A program made the translations under genes and the position numbers. Of a stretch of 64,000 nucleotides of DNA, positions 36,940 to 48,404 are shown piece by piece (the stretch's first letter is position 1; each line of letters opens with the position of its first letter). The notes beneath the pieces were generated by a model that worked only from the letters and a program-made list of their open reading frames with translations, was not told where the DNA came from and searched no databases. Source of the DNA: Stromatinia cepivora (taxonomy: Eukaryota > Ascomycota > Leotiomycetes > Helotiales > Sclerotiniaceae); NCBI GenBank assembly GCA_014898415.1, contig RCTD01000010.1, positions 1 through 64,000 of the forward strand. The letters run 5' to 3'.

Positions 36940-37297
36940 CATCGTGTCATCGTATCATCAAATTAATAGAGTTTATTTCATTTTGCTGCATTTCCAGCTT
37001 TGAACATGCGCCTGCCTGCAGTACAGAACACTGATTTAGCCTTCGGACTTTGATACTTTCTGGTAGCACCGAGTACATGTAGTCGTAATTCAAATTTTAT
37101 ATCCTTAAATCTTTGCTGCAGATCGCCAAAAAGTTCTTGCAATCACGAGTTTACCACATCTTTGCAATTTAAATAACACTTCATCATTCTTGGCTCGATC
37201 ATCTACTGGTCCGTCTCAGTACCTTACTCCACAGCCCACCACAGCCCACACAGTCTCGCAGGCTTGTCAAGTCCATAATTTTAATACGCTAGATATC

Positions 37298-37316
37298 TTA
37301 TCAGATCATCTGATAA
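37298..37316. promoter_or_regulatory. Palindromic pair of ATCTGATAA sites near FET3
   Basis: TTATCAGAT, one C, then ATCTGATAA. This is a perfect 9-bp inverted repeat with a 1-bp centre, about 235 bp upstream of the FET3 start codon. It is consistent with cooperative or dimeric binding by a two-finger GATA factor. Confidence 0.75.
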
Positions 37317-37550
37317 AAAAAAATAGATCCCGTCACCCCTCGAGATCTATGGAGTACTTTCCTTTTCAACAAAGTTTTCGAATATCCACTTTACCACCTT
37401 ATCGGCATCTTTCGACGAGGTTATTGATTTCTCTTCTCACGTGTTGAAGCTCCCACCCATTCACTTACAAAATAAATCCGTTTCTCAAGAGACAAGAAAT
37501 CTGTTCCAATCCTTCCCCCTCTTTGGCTGATAAACTCGGTCAACAGAAAG

Positions 37551-39634
37551 ATGGCGATTTCTCTATCATTCTTTCCCATTTTATCGGCGCTGCTTCTGGC
37601 ATTCTCACTCCTCACAGAAGCGGCAACTGTTACTTACGACTTCAATATTACATGGGTCAGAGCAAACCCGGATGGCGCCTACGAACGTCCAACCATTGGC
37701 ATCAACGGAAAATGGCCATTACCTGTTATGAGAGCAAATGTTGGTGATCAAGTAATTGTTAATGTTGACAATCAACTTGGCAATCAAACCACAACCCTTC
37801 ATTTCCACGGTCTTTTCATGAATGGCACTAATCACATGGATGGTCCTGCACAAGTAACTCAATGCGGTATTCCATCCGGCTCAAAATTCGTCTACAATTT
37901 TACGGTAAGTCAGTCGAAATATCTATGACCATCCGCTAAATCCATCTCAGGCCAACCAGCCAGGGACTTATTGGTATCATTCTCACGACAGGGGGCAATA
38001 CCCAGATGGACTCAGAGCGCCATTCATTATCACGGATCCAGACTTTCCATATGTGGATGAGGTCGACGAGGAAGTCGTTCTCTCGGTCTCAGACTGGTAC
38101 CACGAAGAGATGCAAGTATGGATTCCTAAGTTCCTTGGGGTTGAAAACCCAACCGGAGCAGAACCCGTCCCACAAGCCGTTCTTCTCAATGATACTCAAA
38201 ACCTTACTGTCTCAGTAAAACCTGGGAAGACGTATCTTTTCAGCGTGGTCAACATTGGTGCTTTTGCTGGCCAGTACATCTGGTTCGAAGGCCATAACAT
38301 AACTATCGTAGAAGTAGATGGTGTCTGGACTAAAAAGGCCGAGGCAGAATCTATCTATGTCGCCGCAGCTCAACGATATAGCTTTTTACTCACCACCAAG
38401 AATGACACCTCAGCGAACTTTGCCTTTGTTACAAGCATGGATACGGTAAGTAAAATCTTCCTCAAGATGGGAACCTTCACTGAAACGATTTAGTCCCTGT
38501 TTGACGTACTCCCTGACGACTTGAATTGGAATGGAACGGGATGGCTCGTCTACGATGATACTAAAGCTCTGCCGGACGCCGCATTTGTCGATGAATACAA
38601 TGATTTTGACGATTTCAACCTTGTGCCTTATGATGAAATGCCCCTACTTCCGGAACCTCATCAGACAATTAGTCTCGATGTGGTCATGGATGTGCTTGGA
38701 AATGGTAAACCATAGTAAGTGACACTTCCATATTGTTGCATCACACTGCTGACCCCTAAAAGTGCATTCTTCAACAACATTACATACGTCTCCCCAAAGG
38801 TCCCTGCCCTATATACAGTTATGTCTGCCGGAGATCATGCTACAAACCCTGCCGTTTATGGGGAGTTTACCCACTCTTTTGTTCTTGACTACGAGCAAAC
38901 AATCGAAATCGTTGTAAATAACCTTGGTAAGTACAAATCTATGATCGTCGAAACCAACCGCATAACCTCCGCTTTATTGCTACAAACTATATCCCTAAGA
39001 TATCAACTAACGCCCTTCAGACTCTGGCAAGCATCCTTTTCATCTTCACGGCCACAACTTCCAGGTAATCCAGCGTTCCGACGAAGATGCGGGCATATTT
39101 GACTCCACCAACACAACCGAAACAACATACCCGTCCATTCCCATGCGCCGCGATACTGTCGTCCTTCGTCCATCTGGCTACCTCGTCCTCCGTTTCAAAT
39201 CCGACAACCCCGGCGTCTGGCTCTTCCACTGCCACATTGAATGGCACGTCGACCAGGGTCTCATCGCAACCATGATCGAAGCACCTCTCCAACTCCAAAA
39301 ATCTCTCACCATTCCCGAGAATCATATTGCTGCTTGTGAAGTCCGTGGTATACCATATGCAGGTAATGCGGCGGGTAACACAGTAGACCTTTTAGATTTG
39401 AAGGGTGCTAATGTGGCGCCTGGACCGTTGCCTGCGGGTTTCACGGCGAAGGGAATCGTGGCAATGTTCTTTAGTTGCTTGGCGGCATTGTTGGGATTGG
39501 CTACTATTACGTGGTATGGTTTGGCGGAGATGGGGGATGCGGATAAAGAAGCTGAGCAGAGGAGATTAGATGGGGAAGGAAGTGGAAGTCGTGAAGCGGT
39601 ATTTGTTCCAGAGGTCGTTACTGTGGAGAAGTAA
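37551..39634 (+). CDS. FET3: Iron transport multicopper oxidase (ferroxidase) Fet3
   Basis: Five exons join in phase: 37551-37904, 37951-38445, 38494-38714, 38763-38926, 39021-39634, giving 615 aa. Fet3 oxidises Fe2+ outside the plasma membrane and hands Fe3+ to Ftr1. A signal peptide is visible (residues 1-24, [18 protein letters not shown]). The copper ligand motifs occur in order: [17 protein letters not shown] and HCHIEWH (T1/T2/T3 sites). Many N-glycosylation sequons are present. A C-terminal transmembrane anchor ([21 protein letters not shown]) precedes a short cytosolic tail. The anchor and the Ftr1 neighbour argue for a Fet3-type ferroxidase over a laccase. The DWYHEE segment lies where yeast Fet3 has an acidic iron-oxidation residue; I compared it from memory only. 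Confidence 0.95.
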
Positions 39635-42600
39635 GATGGCTGACTAGTGGGATTGTGATTGCCTTTTTTTTAATAAAAAAATGTGTGAAGGAAAGGGTGA
39701 CGGCTTGATATCCTGATGCTGATATGGTGGTGATTACGAGGAAATGTAAAATTACATATGAGAAATGATAATACCTTGCTAATTTTAATGATGCCATAAT
39801 ATCGAATATTTTTATGGAATGAAAAATGGGATCGTTGAGAGAAAGGCACTGAATTCGATAATAAGATTACAACGATAGCAATACAATACATAATATAACT
39901 AATATCAAGTTCACATCGCTGTCAAAACCATCTAAGCTAAGCTATCACCCATTCTATCAGTCACGCATGTATGATATGCAGTTCCTCATCGAGGAAATAC
40001 CATTTTCAAGTGTAGTCCGCGGGCTGCCATATGAATTATCATAGAATCTTACGTTGCTTTTTCTTTCGGATTTATGACTTGGTTTTAGTTTTTGATGGAG
40101 GTGCTGGGTTGAATTTATATATTGTATGTTCATATATTGGGATAGATGGTGATTATACGGCCTGGATAACTTTGAGCTTTTTAGGGCAAGGAAGGAGATA
40201 TATGGATGCTAAACATGTGTTTGGATGGAAGAAACGAGCACGTAAATGACAACAGCAAGAGGACCTCCCACCACCATCAGAAATCCTTCCCCCTCCATTC
40301 CATTGCCCAAAAAAATCAGCGAGGAAGGTAGAGAAGTGACGAATTTATGTGATGTCGTTACCGTAGAATATTGATATCTCTATGTATCAACACTAATTGT
40401 AATGGCAATATGATCTCTGCACTTGGAAGTTTCACGACAGGTATTCAAGATCCCACAATATTCAAAAAATAACACTCCTAACACTGCTATCACTACATGA
40501 AACAAATCCCACGCCCAAAATCCCATGGTATTTCCCATGCTATCTCCAAAATATTGTGCCACTATAGCTTTTATGATTATTTCTCTTGATCACAAATATA
40601 AATCTTCAGCACGTACGTGCGGAAAGATAGCTTTCCCTGTTACCTGAAGTGACTCCGCCTCTCAGCGAGTGTGGGAGAAAGGAAACCTTGAAGTAGTGGG
40701 GTGAGATGGGATTAAATAGTATTTCGATCTAAATCTAGATTTCATGTGAAATATGCCGAAGAAAGTTGGGCGTATACTCATTATATTTTGCAACGATAAT
40801 CAGGGGAGAAATGCAAAGTGGGAAGTCAAGTCGAGTTAAATTGAGATTTGGAAGGAAGAAAATGCCGGGAGAGATAAATTAGTCGTATGTATGATGTTAC
40901 AGATACCTATCTATAAAAGGGAGTGGAGTGGAATGCTAGCCTTTCTTTGAAAATCAACATGTCGAATCCGGAAAAGAAGAGTTTTGCGGTTATATTCACA
41001 AGGGATCGGGAGAATCTGGTTATAACGAAATTTGAGAGCGAGCGGAAGAGTGCTCTTATACTCTTATACTTGAGAGAAAATACGGCCAGGCCCTAACTAA
41101 GCCATAACTCTTGACATCTCCTATGCAGTGAAAAGTGCTGAGTTGAGATATATATGATGATGACCACGAGGGAGAGTGAAGGATTTTAAGTATATGGCTT
41201 TGCGAAAAGAAGATAAATGTGCTTGCTTGCCATTAGATATACCAGAGGCTATAAATACTTTATCTTTCTAAGAACCAGTAAGTGCATTCTATCGCATTTC
41301 GAACAAACTATAGACTGCATTTAGCATAAGAAATTCGGAAAAATCCCAAGCACTAGTTTCCTAGGGGTATGCGTAATCTCTTTTAAAATACTAACACTAG
41401 GAAATAAACGATATATAGAGATTTTTGCATACTATATCATCCCGTATAATTCCTCCCTGTGGGTAGTTTGATCGCTCAATCTTAAGGTAGGAGGCATATG
41501 ATCAAAACACATCCAAACTACGTATTTCCTTCCACACACCATTCAAAATAAGAAGTAGTATAGCATACACAAAAACTCCACATCCCCCCCGCCCCCCATC
41601 CCAATATCTCCTTTCCAAAAATCACACAAAGAATAAAAAGCAACGTTTCCTCAAAGGGTGAGTACGAACCGCAAACCAGACTAGACATCAAATCATGAAT
41701 ACCCCTCCTCTAGACACAAAAACCTAGTTTCCAGGGGAAAAGGAACGACGTGGAGAGATAGGGAGGGAGCTGACGATATAATCCTGTAATGACAATGACA
41801 ATGACAATGACAATGACAATGACAATGACAATGACAATGACAATGACAATGACAATGACAATGACAATGACAATGACAATGACAATGACAATGACAATGA
41901 CAATGACAATGACAATGACAATGACAATGACAATGACAATGACAATGACAAAGGCACTAATACGCTCAATATTACTACAATAATAACACTCACTACCTAC
42001 CTAAAGTAACAACAGACAAACCCCTTCGACCGAATAGCAAAAATAGATAAAACAGAAAAACAAAATCTTTTAGCACAAGGTAGACTATTCGTTTTGAGTC
42101 AAGGTAAGCCAACCAACTAGTCTTTAAGGAAATATACGATTGACTTCCTTTTATCATGCTTTTCATGGATTTACTCTTTCTATTTGAAGAGTTGGAAAAG
42201 GGAATTTGGACTCATGTTAAATATACTGCATGTACTACACAGGTGCTGATAGCTAAGGGAGTAAACGTTCTCGCAAAACTCACCACTGACTATATCATCC
42301 TTAAGTCCGGCCTATTCATCCAAATTTTACCAAACATTATATCATCGAACTACTTTACCAAGCACATAGATGTATTCATAAATTTGGGTATTTGTATTAA
42401 GAAAGTAGCAGGAAGCAGGATAGCTAGCTACATAAACATGAAAGAAAAGGAGATGATAAACGCAAGAAGTGTACATGCATAACGTGGAGGTCATCCAAAC
42501 GGTGCACCGCCCTACTTGTTGATTGCTATGCTGTGATCCTGTTTGCTCATGATTTTATGATACCAAAGAATTTTTTCAGGTGGCAAACCGGAGCCATAAT

Positions 42601-42710
42601 CAAGGTATCTTTACGCCTGAACACCACAGAAATGCGTGATATGAATCGTGTGAAGTAAAACGCCCCGACAAAATTGTTGTACGAAATATTGACGAAGTGT
42701 TTGAGCTGGA
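39635..42710. other. 3-kb convergent gene-free region, FET3 / SEB1
   Basis: No supportable gene on either strand. It is AT-rich with a 162-bp perfect hexamer array at 41789-41950. ORFs over that array are repeat translations, and a 108-codon ORF at 42156-42482 shows no domain. The length for two facing 3' ends is unusual in this window and could host a non-coding transcript. Confidence 0.6.
41789..41950. repeat. (ATGACA)n perfect hexanucleotide microsatellite
   Basis: Twenty-seven uninterrupted copies, 162 bp, with no variant unit. This differs from the interrupted arrays at 10800-10915 and 11034-11292. Confidence 0.97.
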
Positions 42711-45362
42711 TCATGTACCCGGTGGTGGTGGTGGCTGTTGGCCGGGGAAGGTAAATCCAGGGGGCAACATTGGCAGTCCATTAGGAAGAGTTGGGAGAGG
42801 GTAAGGAAATGAGCCCAACGGAAATGGTGGCATGACTGGCGGAACAGTATTGGCAGGGAATTTGTGACCTTCGTCCCGACGATCATCCCGACGATCATCC
42901 CGATCACGACGATAACGAGGTCTCTCCTCCTCCTCGTATTCGCGACCAGATTTTGGACCATTCTTTCCACCATTATCGGTTTGCATGCGACGACTAATTG
43001 CCTTGGACGAAACACCTTGACCAATTTCAATATCAGGCTCTTCGACAACCATGCCAGGTTCAATTTCTTGACCTCCACTGCCACCATATTCCGCATTGAG
43101 CATCCACTTTCGGTCCGCATCGGTAAGTTTGCTGATCGGGATGATGCTGATACCTGTTTGATAATCGCTGCAGTCGCGCGGCCCAAAACCTACACCCCAA
43201 CGAGTCTAGGATTTAACGTTAGCAAACAATTTGGTGAAAGGTATTTATATGTGATGTACATACTCTTAATGAAGAATCAGGACTTCTATTCTTTTCCATG
43301 GCCTCCTTGGCATTGACGGCATGCTCTCGACTGACCATCTTAACAAAAGCGTGGCGCTTTTCCTTGTTAACAATACAAGTTTGCACATCACCATATTGAT
43401 TGAAGAGTGATTTCAATTCGTGTTCGGAAGAACTTTAAAAAGTCAGTATGGACAATAAATCTTGGAAAGGAAACATTCGAAGTGATAAAGACTAGGCATT
43501 AACTTACGTAACTCCACCAACAAACAAAGTGCGACTGAGAACTGTACATTTTGTTAGAATTATTTCAATCAAAAATACCGGAGAATTGATAACTTACCTT
43601 TGATATTTCCTTTACCAATTGATGCATCATGCCCAACCCATTTGGGTCCACCGGTACTTGATCTAGGAGGTGTATTGCTGCGACGGCGTTGGGGGCTGCG
43701 TTGGCGGTAATCATTACCTCGGCCACGTCCACCTCTACCGCGATCATCGGCACCTCTCATACGTGCTGGAGATTCTCTATCAAAATCATCACGACGACGA
43801 GCATTGGGAGAATCACGACCACCCCAACCACGTTGAGGAGATGGAGATCTAGAACGACGACGATAACGACCAGGTGGTGATCTCATAGAATCATGGAAAC
43901 CATTCCGGTCACGTGCATCATCTCTGACAGCCCAATTATTTTGAGTATGAGTATTTTGATTTTGAGCAAACGGAGGTGGTACGCCAGCTGCAGCTCCTTG
44001 ATTACCCATAGCTGCTAAAATACCAGCGATTTGTTCAGCTGGAACACCGGTTGCTGCAAGTGCTTTGATTAAAGCTACCTGCTGTTGCGTAGCTGGATCG
44101 AGATTACCGGGAGGGTTCATTGGTGGAGCACCTGGGAAAGGATTTGGATTACTGGCAAAGTTCGGGATTCCATTACTTGGAACTTGACCATAAGCAGGCA
44201 TCGAAGTAGCTGGGGCATTTACAGGTTGAGGAGCAACCGAAAATGGCAAGCTCTGGTTTAATGCTTGAGGTGGTTGAGTAGGATTATTCTGCGCATGTGA
44301 TACATTGTATGGATTAACAGGTGGGGCAGAAGCAACTGGAGTTGGAGTAGGATTTTGACGGGCAGTATTCGCCATAGTTGCGAGAGCTGCTAAAATCGAT
44401 GATGTGTTAGGAGGCGCAGAGGATGTTTGTGGAGGTGCCATAGTTGAGGTTGATGAATTTGGTTGTAAACCTAAGGTTGCTTGAAGATTTGGTGGAGGAC
44501 TTCCTGTGGGTGTTGTACTATCTACATGGTGGGTGATTTATGGTTAGATACACGACAACATTGTCTTCTATTAGGATCATATGTGATAATCTTACCATTT
44601 GTTGCATCCAACTTCTCTTTAAATCCATTCAACATTTGCGAAGGGAAGGTTTGTCCTTTTTCCCAGATATCAACTAATTTTCTAATCTTGTCCTACAAAA
44701 ACAAGAAATGTCAAGTAAGTAGGAATTCATATGGAGGAACGGTGAATAAAGAAGGTGCACAATGATATCTCGGTTGAGGAATATGTATGATATCTTGGAA
44801 GCAAATTTTCACGCAGACATAGAACATAGCTATGCTGGAAACTACTCAGTTCGAGCACTTTGAATATACTGGCGTACCTTTTGATCATTGGGAGCAGATT
44901 GGATTATGTCGTTCATAAAAGCGGGGAGCAATTCCTTTACTTTATGTACACCAGCAGCATATGTACCATCCGGGGCAGAACTATTTATGGTTTGTGAAGC
45001 AAGTTTGGCTTGTTCGGTCCATTTTCGCGTTACAGAGTCTACAACGTAGAGGGTGCCAAGTTTGTGTGTGCCGGGTGTCTTCTTAAAGTGAACATATAAT
45101 TTCTGAACCAAGGCGGATTCTTGCTACAAAGAGAATAGGATATTAGCTAGAGCTCGCAGATAAGAAGATGGGAAGAGATGGTAGAGCCGCGGTAGAGCGA
45201 TGGGAAGGATGGAAGTTTAGGAACATTAGATTATTCGCATACCTGAATATTTTGGGTGCAAAGGTTTGTAAGGCTTTGAATTCGAGATCCTGATACACCA
45301 GGGGGTTTCAATTGTACCATGGCTTGGAGGCCAGCTTCTAATTCTGCTACTGGGGAAGACAT
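42711..45362 (-). CDS. SEB1: RNA polymerase II termination factor Seb1/Nrd1
   Basis: Seven exons (45362-45243, 45123-44878, 44692-44596, 44521-43598, 43541-43508, 43432-43264, 43205-42711) give 694 aa, in phase throughout. Seb1/Nrd1 proteins bind the Pol II CTD and nascent RNA to direct 3' end formation and termination. The CTD-interacting domain occupies residues 1-150 (for example LGTLYVVDSVTRKW). A low-complexity Pro/Gln/Asn segment leads to an Arg-rich RS/RGG stretch near 360-440. The RRM follows at about 462-535, with RNP2 RTLFVGGV and RNP1 KRHAFVKM, and then the conserved TRWGVGFGPRDCSDYQTGIS block. The tail is Pro-rich and ends in PPPPPGT. The 34-nt exon 5 is easily missed. Confidence 0.92.
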
Positions 45363-46530
45363 ATTGAATATGACTCCTCAACCACTGAAGATATGGACTC
45401 AGTTCTTCAAATCAACGCGACGAATTGTTATCGATGAGGTGACAATAAATCTAGATTACTCTCTATGATTTGATTCTTCACCAACTCGATTCCAGATACT
45501 GGGCTACGATGAAAGATTTGATGAACGGATCTATCGTGACTACGGATCTGCGACCGTCACGTAAAGTCTAGAGTTCTTACGAACCCCGATGATATTTTGG
45601 AGAAATTTGTGGCAGAAGGTAGAAATCGCTACTAAGTGTAACGAAGTTTTGATTACTTTTCTTTTTGTTTTGGTAGATTACCTCAGGTGCAAGTAGATGG
45701 AACCAAATAAGTTTGGGAAGATTGAAGTTGTTGAAGTTGAAAAAAGGTTGGAGTTTAGGATTAACTTGTAGTAGCTTCGATGGCTCGATCAACCATTAAT
45801 AAGTGAAAGGGAAGGACTTGTTTTTCATGCCGCTAGTTAGTCATCCAGCAGACTCAAGATCACGTGGTGATACAGAATCATCCATGTTTCACTCAACCAA
45901 AATTAATTCAACCGAGGTCAAGAAGGGATAGGGTAAAGGGTAAATGGTGAATAACATGAAGAGTTTTAAAAAATGTAAAAAGTGAAACAAAATAAAGAAT
46001 ATGATTGGTTGAACAGAAGATAATAAAATTCCGATTGAAGTTGAAGTTGAAGATGGAATTGTTCTTTTCTACCGTAATTTTAATAATACCTTGGTAGATA
46101 TTCACTTGCCGGTTATTTTCGCCGTTTTATAATATAACTATCCCAAATTACTAAACTCACTCCGCCCCGCCATATTTCATTCAATAAAAATACCAGTTGT
46201 GCGGAGTAAAAGTCAAAATCAAATATTCTCTATTCAATCAACCAATTATATTAATGAAACTGTTTGATTTGTGTGATTTCTATGATTTGTGGGGATTTCC
46301 GTCTCACATTTCGGAATAACTCGTGTTCATAAAATATCCAAGGTTGACGTAGTTCATGTAGGGGAAGCTTTTCTGTAAGATTCTGTCAATGTGCATTGGT
46401 CGGTCTCAACTCAACGCTAGCGGGCTCCTAGCTTTTTCTCCGTCCACAAGCCGGAATCTGTTCTTAAATTTCTACTTCATCATACCTACGTTTTGCATTT
46501 TTTTATTGCAATTACCACACATCTTTCAAG
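45363..46530. other. Divergent promoter region, SEB1 / citrate synthase
   Basis: About 1.2 kb, no supportable gene. Short GAAGTT-type tandems occur near 45719-45745 and 46037-46053. Confidence 0.55.
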
Positions 46531-48404
46531 ATGGCATCCCTTCGTATCGGTCAAGCCGCTCTCAGAGCATCCATTAGAGCTCCAACATTCGGTGCCAAAT
46601 CCGCTGCCTTTAATGGCTTGCGATGCTATTCATCGAAAACTCAGGTATACTCGAATCCTTTCGCCATGCGCACAAATCAATTTTACTAATTATTCTTTAC
46701 TTCTAGACTTTGAAGGAGCGTTTCGCCGAGCAACTCCCAGAGAAGATTGAGCAAATCAAAGCTCTCCGCAAGTAAGAAACATCTATCTTATCGATGACCG
46801 AAAACGGCAAACATAGCATTTATATATACTTATTCTCGCAGGGGTTATGGAAGCAAGGTCGTTGGCGAGGTTACTTTGGACCAAGTCTACGGTGGTGCTC
46901 GTGGTATCAAGTCATTAGTCTGGGAAGGTTCAGTTCTCGACTCCGAGGAGGGTATCCGTTTCAGAGGAAAGACTATTCCAGAGTGCCAGGAACTCCTCCC
47001 AAAGGCACCGGGTGGACAAGAGCCTTTGCCAGAAGGTAAAATTTAATATGACGTCGATTTTAGTGCGCAGTTGCTAATATAACCCCGAGGTCTTTTCTGG
47101 CTCCTTTTGACCGGTGAAGTTCCCAGCGAGCAACAAGTTCGCGATCTTTCCGCTGAGTGGGCCGCTCGTTCCGACGTACCAAAGTTCGTCGAAGAGCTCA
47201 TCGACCGATGCCCAAGCGATCTCCACCCAATGGCACAATTCTCCATCGCTGTCACTGCTCTCGAGCACGAGTCCGCATTCGCCAAGGCTTATGCTAAGGG
47301 AATGAAGAAGACTGAGTACTGGGGTCACACTTTCGAGGACTCAATGGATTTGATTGCCAAGCTCCCTACCATTGCCGCCAGAATATATCAAAACGTCTTC
47401 AAGGGCGGAAAGGTCGCTGCTGTCCAAAAGGACAAGGATTACTCCTTCAACTTCGCCAACCAACTCGGATTCGGCGAGAACAAGGACTTCATTGAGTTGA
47501 TGAGATTGTACCTCACCATCCACACTGATCATGAGGGTGGTAACGTCTCTGCTCACACCACTCACTTGGTTGGATCTGCTCTTAGCTCCCCAATGTTGTC
47601 TCTTGCTGCTGGTTTGAACGGCCTTGCTGGTCCTCTCCACGGTCTCGCCAACCAAGAAGTCTTGAACTGGCTCACCAAGATGAAGGCTGCTATTGGTGAT
47701 GACCTCAGTGATGAGGCCATCAAGAACTACTTGTGGTCTACTCTTAACGCCGGTCAAGTCGTTCCAGGTTACGGTCACGCCGTTCTCCGCAAGACTGATC
47801 CTCGTTACATGGCTCAAAGAGAATTTGCCGAGAAGCACTTGCCCTCGGGTAAGTTACAGCCGATCACGTGCTTTTATAATTTCAAACTCTAACAAACATT
47901 TACAGACCCTATGTACAAGCTTGTCAGCCAAGTTTACAAGATTGCTCCAGGTGTTCTCACTGAGCACGGAAAGAGTAAGCACATTCTATATTCTGGATGA
48001 CACCTAGGTTATGGAAGGTGGATATCCACCCCGCATTTCCATATCCCTCCATACCCCTGTCAAACCCTTCATATCGGCCCCGAGCAGTTTTGGAATATCT
48101 TTACTAACTTTATATTTCTTTCTGCTTTACAGCCAAGAACCCCTTCCCTAACGTGGATGCTGTAAGTTGAACACCATTCCCAAAGATCTATATACAATAA
48201 CTGACGTTTCCCTAGCACTCTGGTGTCTTGCTCCAATACTATGGTTTGACTGAGGCCAACTACTACACCGTTCTCTTCGGTGTTTCCCGTGCGATTGGTG
48301 TCCTCCCACAATTGATCATCGACCGAGCTGTCGGAGCCCCAATCGAGCGCCCAAAGTCCTTCTCCACCGAGAAGTGGGCCGAGATTGTTGGAGCCAAGCT
48401 GTAA
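46531..48404 (+). CDS. citA: Citrate synthase, mitochondrial
   Basis: Seven exons (46531-46644, 46707-46771, 46842-47035, 47090-47848, 47906-47974, 48133-48161, 48216-48404) give 472 aa. The enzyme condenses oxaloacetate and acetyl-CoA to citrate in the TCA cycle. Residues 1-35 form a basic presequence ([22 protein letters not shown]). Catalytic His segments [13 protein letters not shown] and [15 protein letters not shown] are visible, and the sequence is close to Aspergillus CitA in every block I remember. It is citrate rather than methylcitrate synthase by this resemblance, which is inference. The end GAKL replaces a classical peroxisomal SKL; a peroxisomal role is not supported. The 29-nt exon 6 is short. 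Confidence 0.95.

Larger units (their letters stand above)
36064..37550. promoter_or_regulatory. Shared divergent FTR1/FET3 promoter
   Basis: The stretch between the two start codons has no supportable gene. It contains four perfect ATCTGATAA motifs in either orientation (36253-36261, 36931-36939, 37298-37306, 37308-37316). It also has CCAAT at 36706-36710 and 37506-37510 and its complement at 36463-36467. ATCWGATAA is the consensus of the fungal GATA-type iron repressors (SreA/Urbs1 family), and CCAAT is bound by the HapX partner complex. Repression in iron-replete cells is inferred. Confidence 0.75.

Noticed and set aside
34710..39634. FTR1/FET3 as part of a siderophore or secondary-metabolite cluster
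   Set aside because: No NRPS, PKS, acyltransferase or siderophore transporter is nearby; it is a stand-alone reductive uptake pair.
41724..41993. Ser-Leu and Met-Thr repeat ORFs
   Set aside because: They are translations of the ATGACA array.
42156..42482. 108-codon plus-strand ORF
   Set aside because: Hydrophobic patches but no family match, inside a gene-free spacer.
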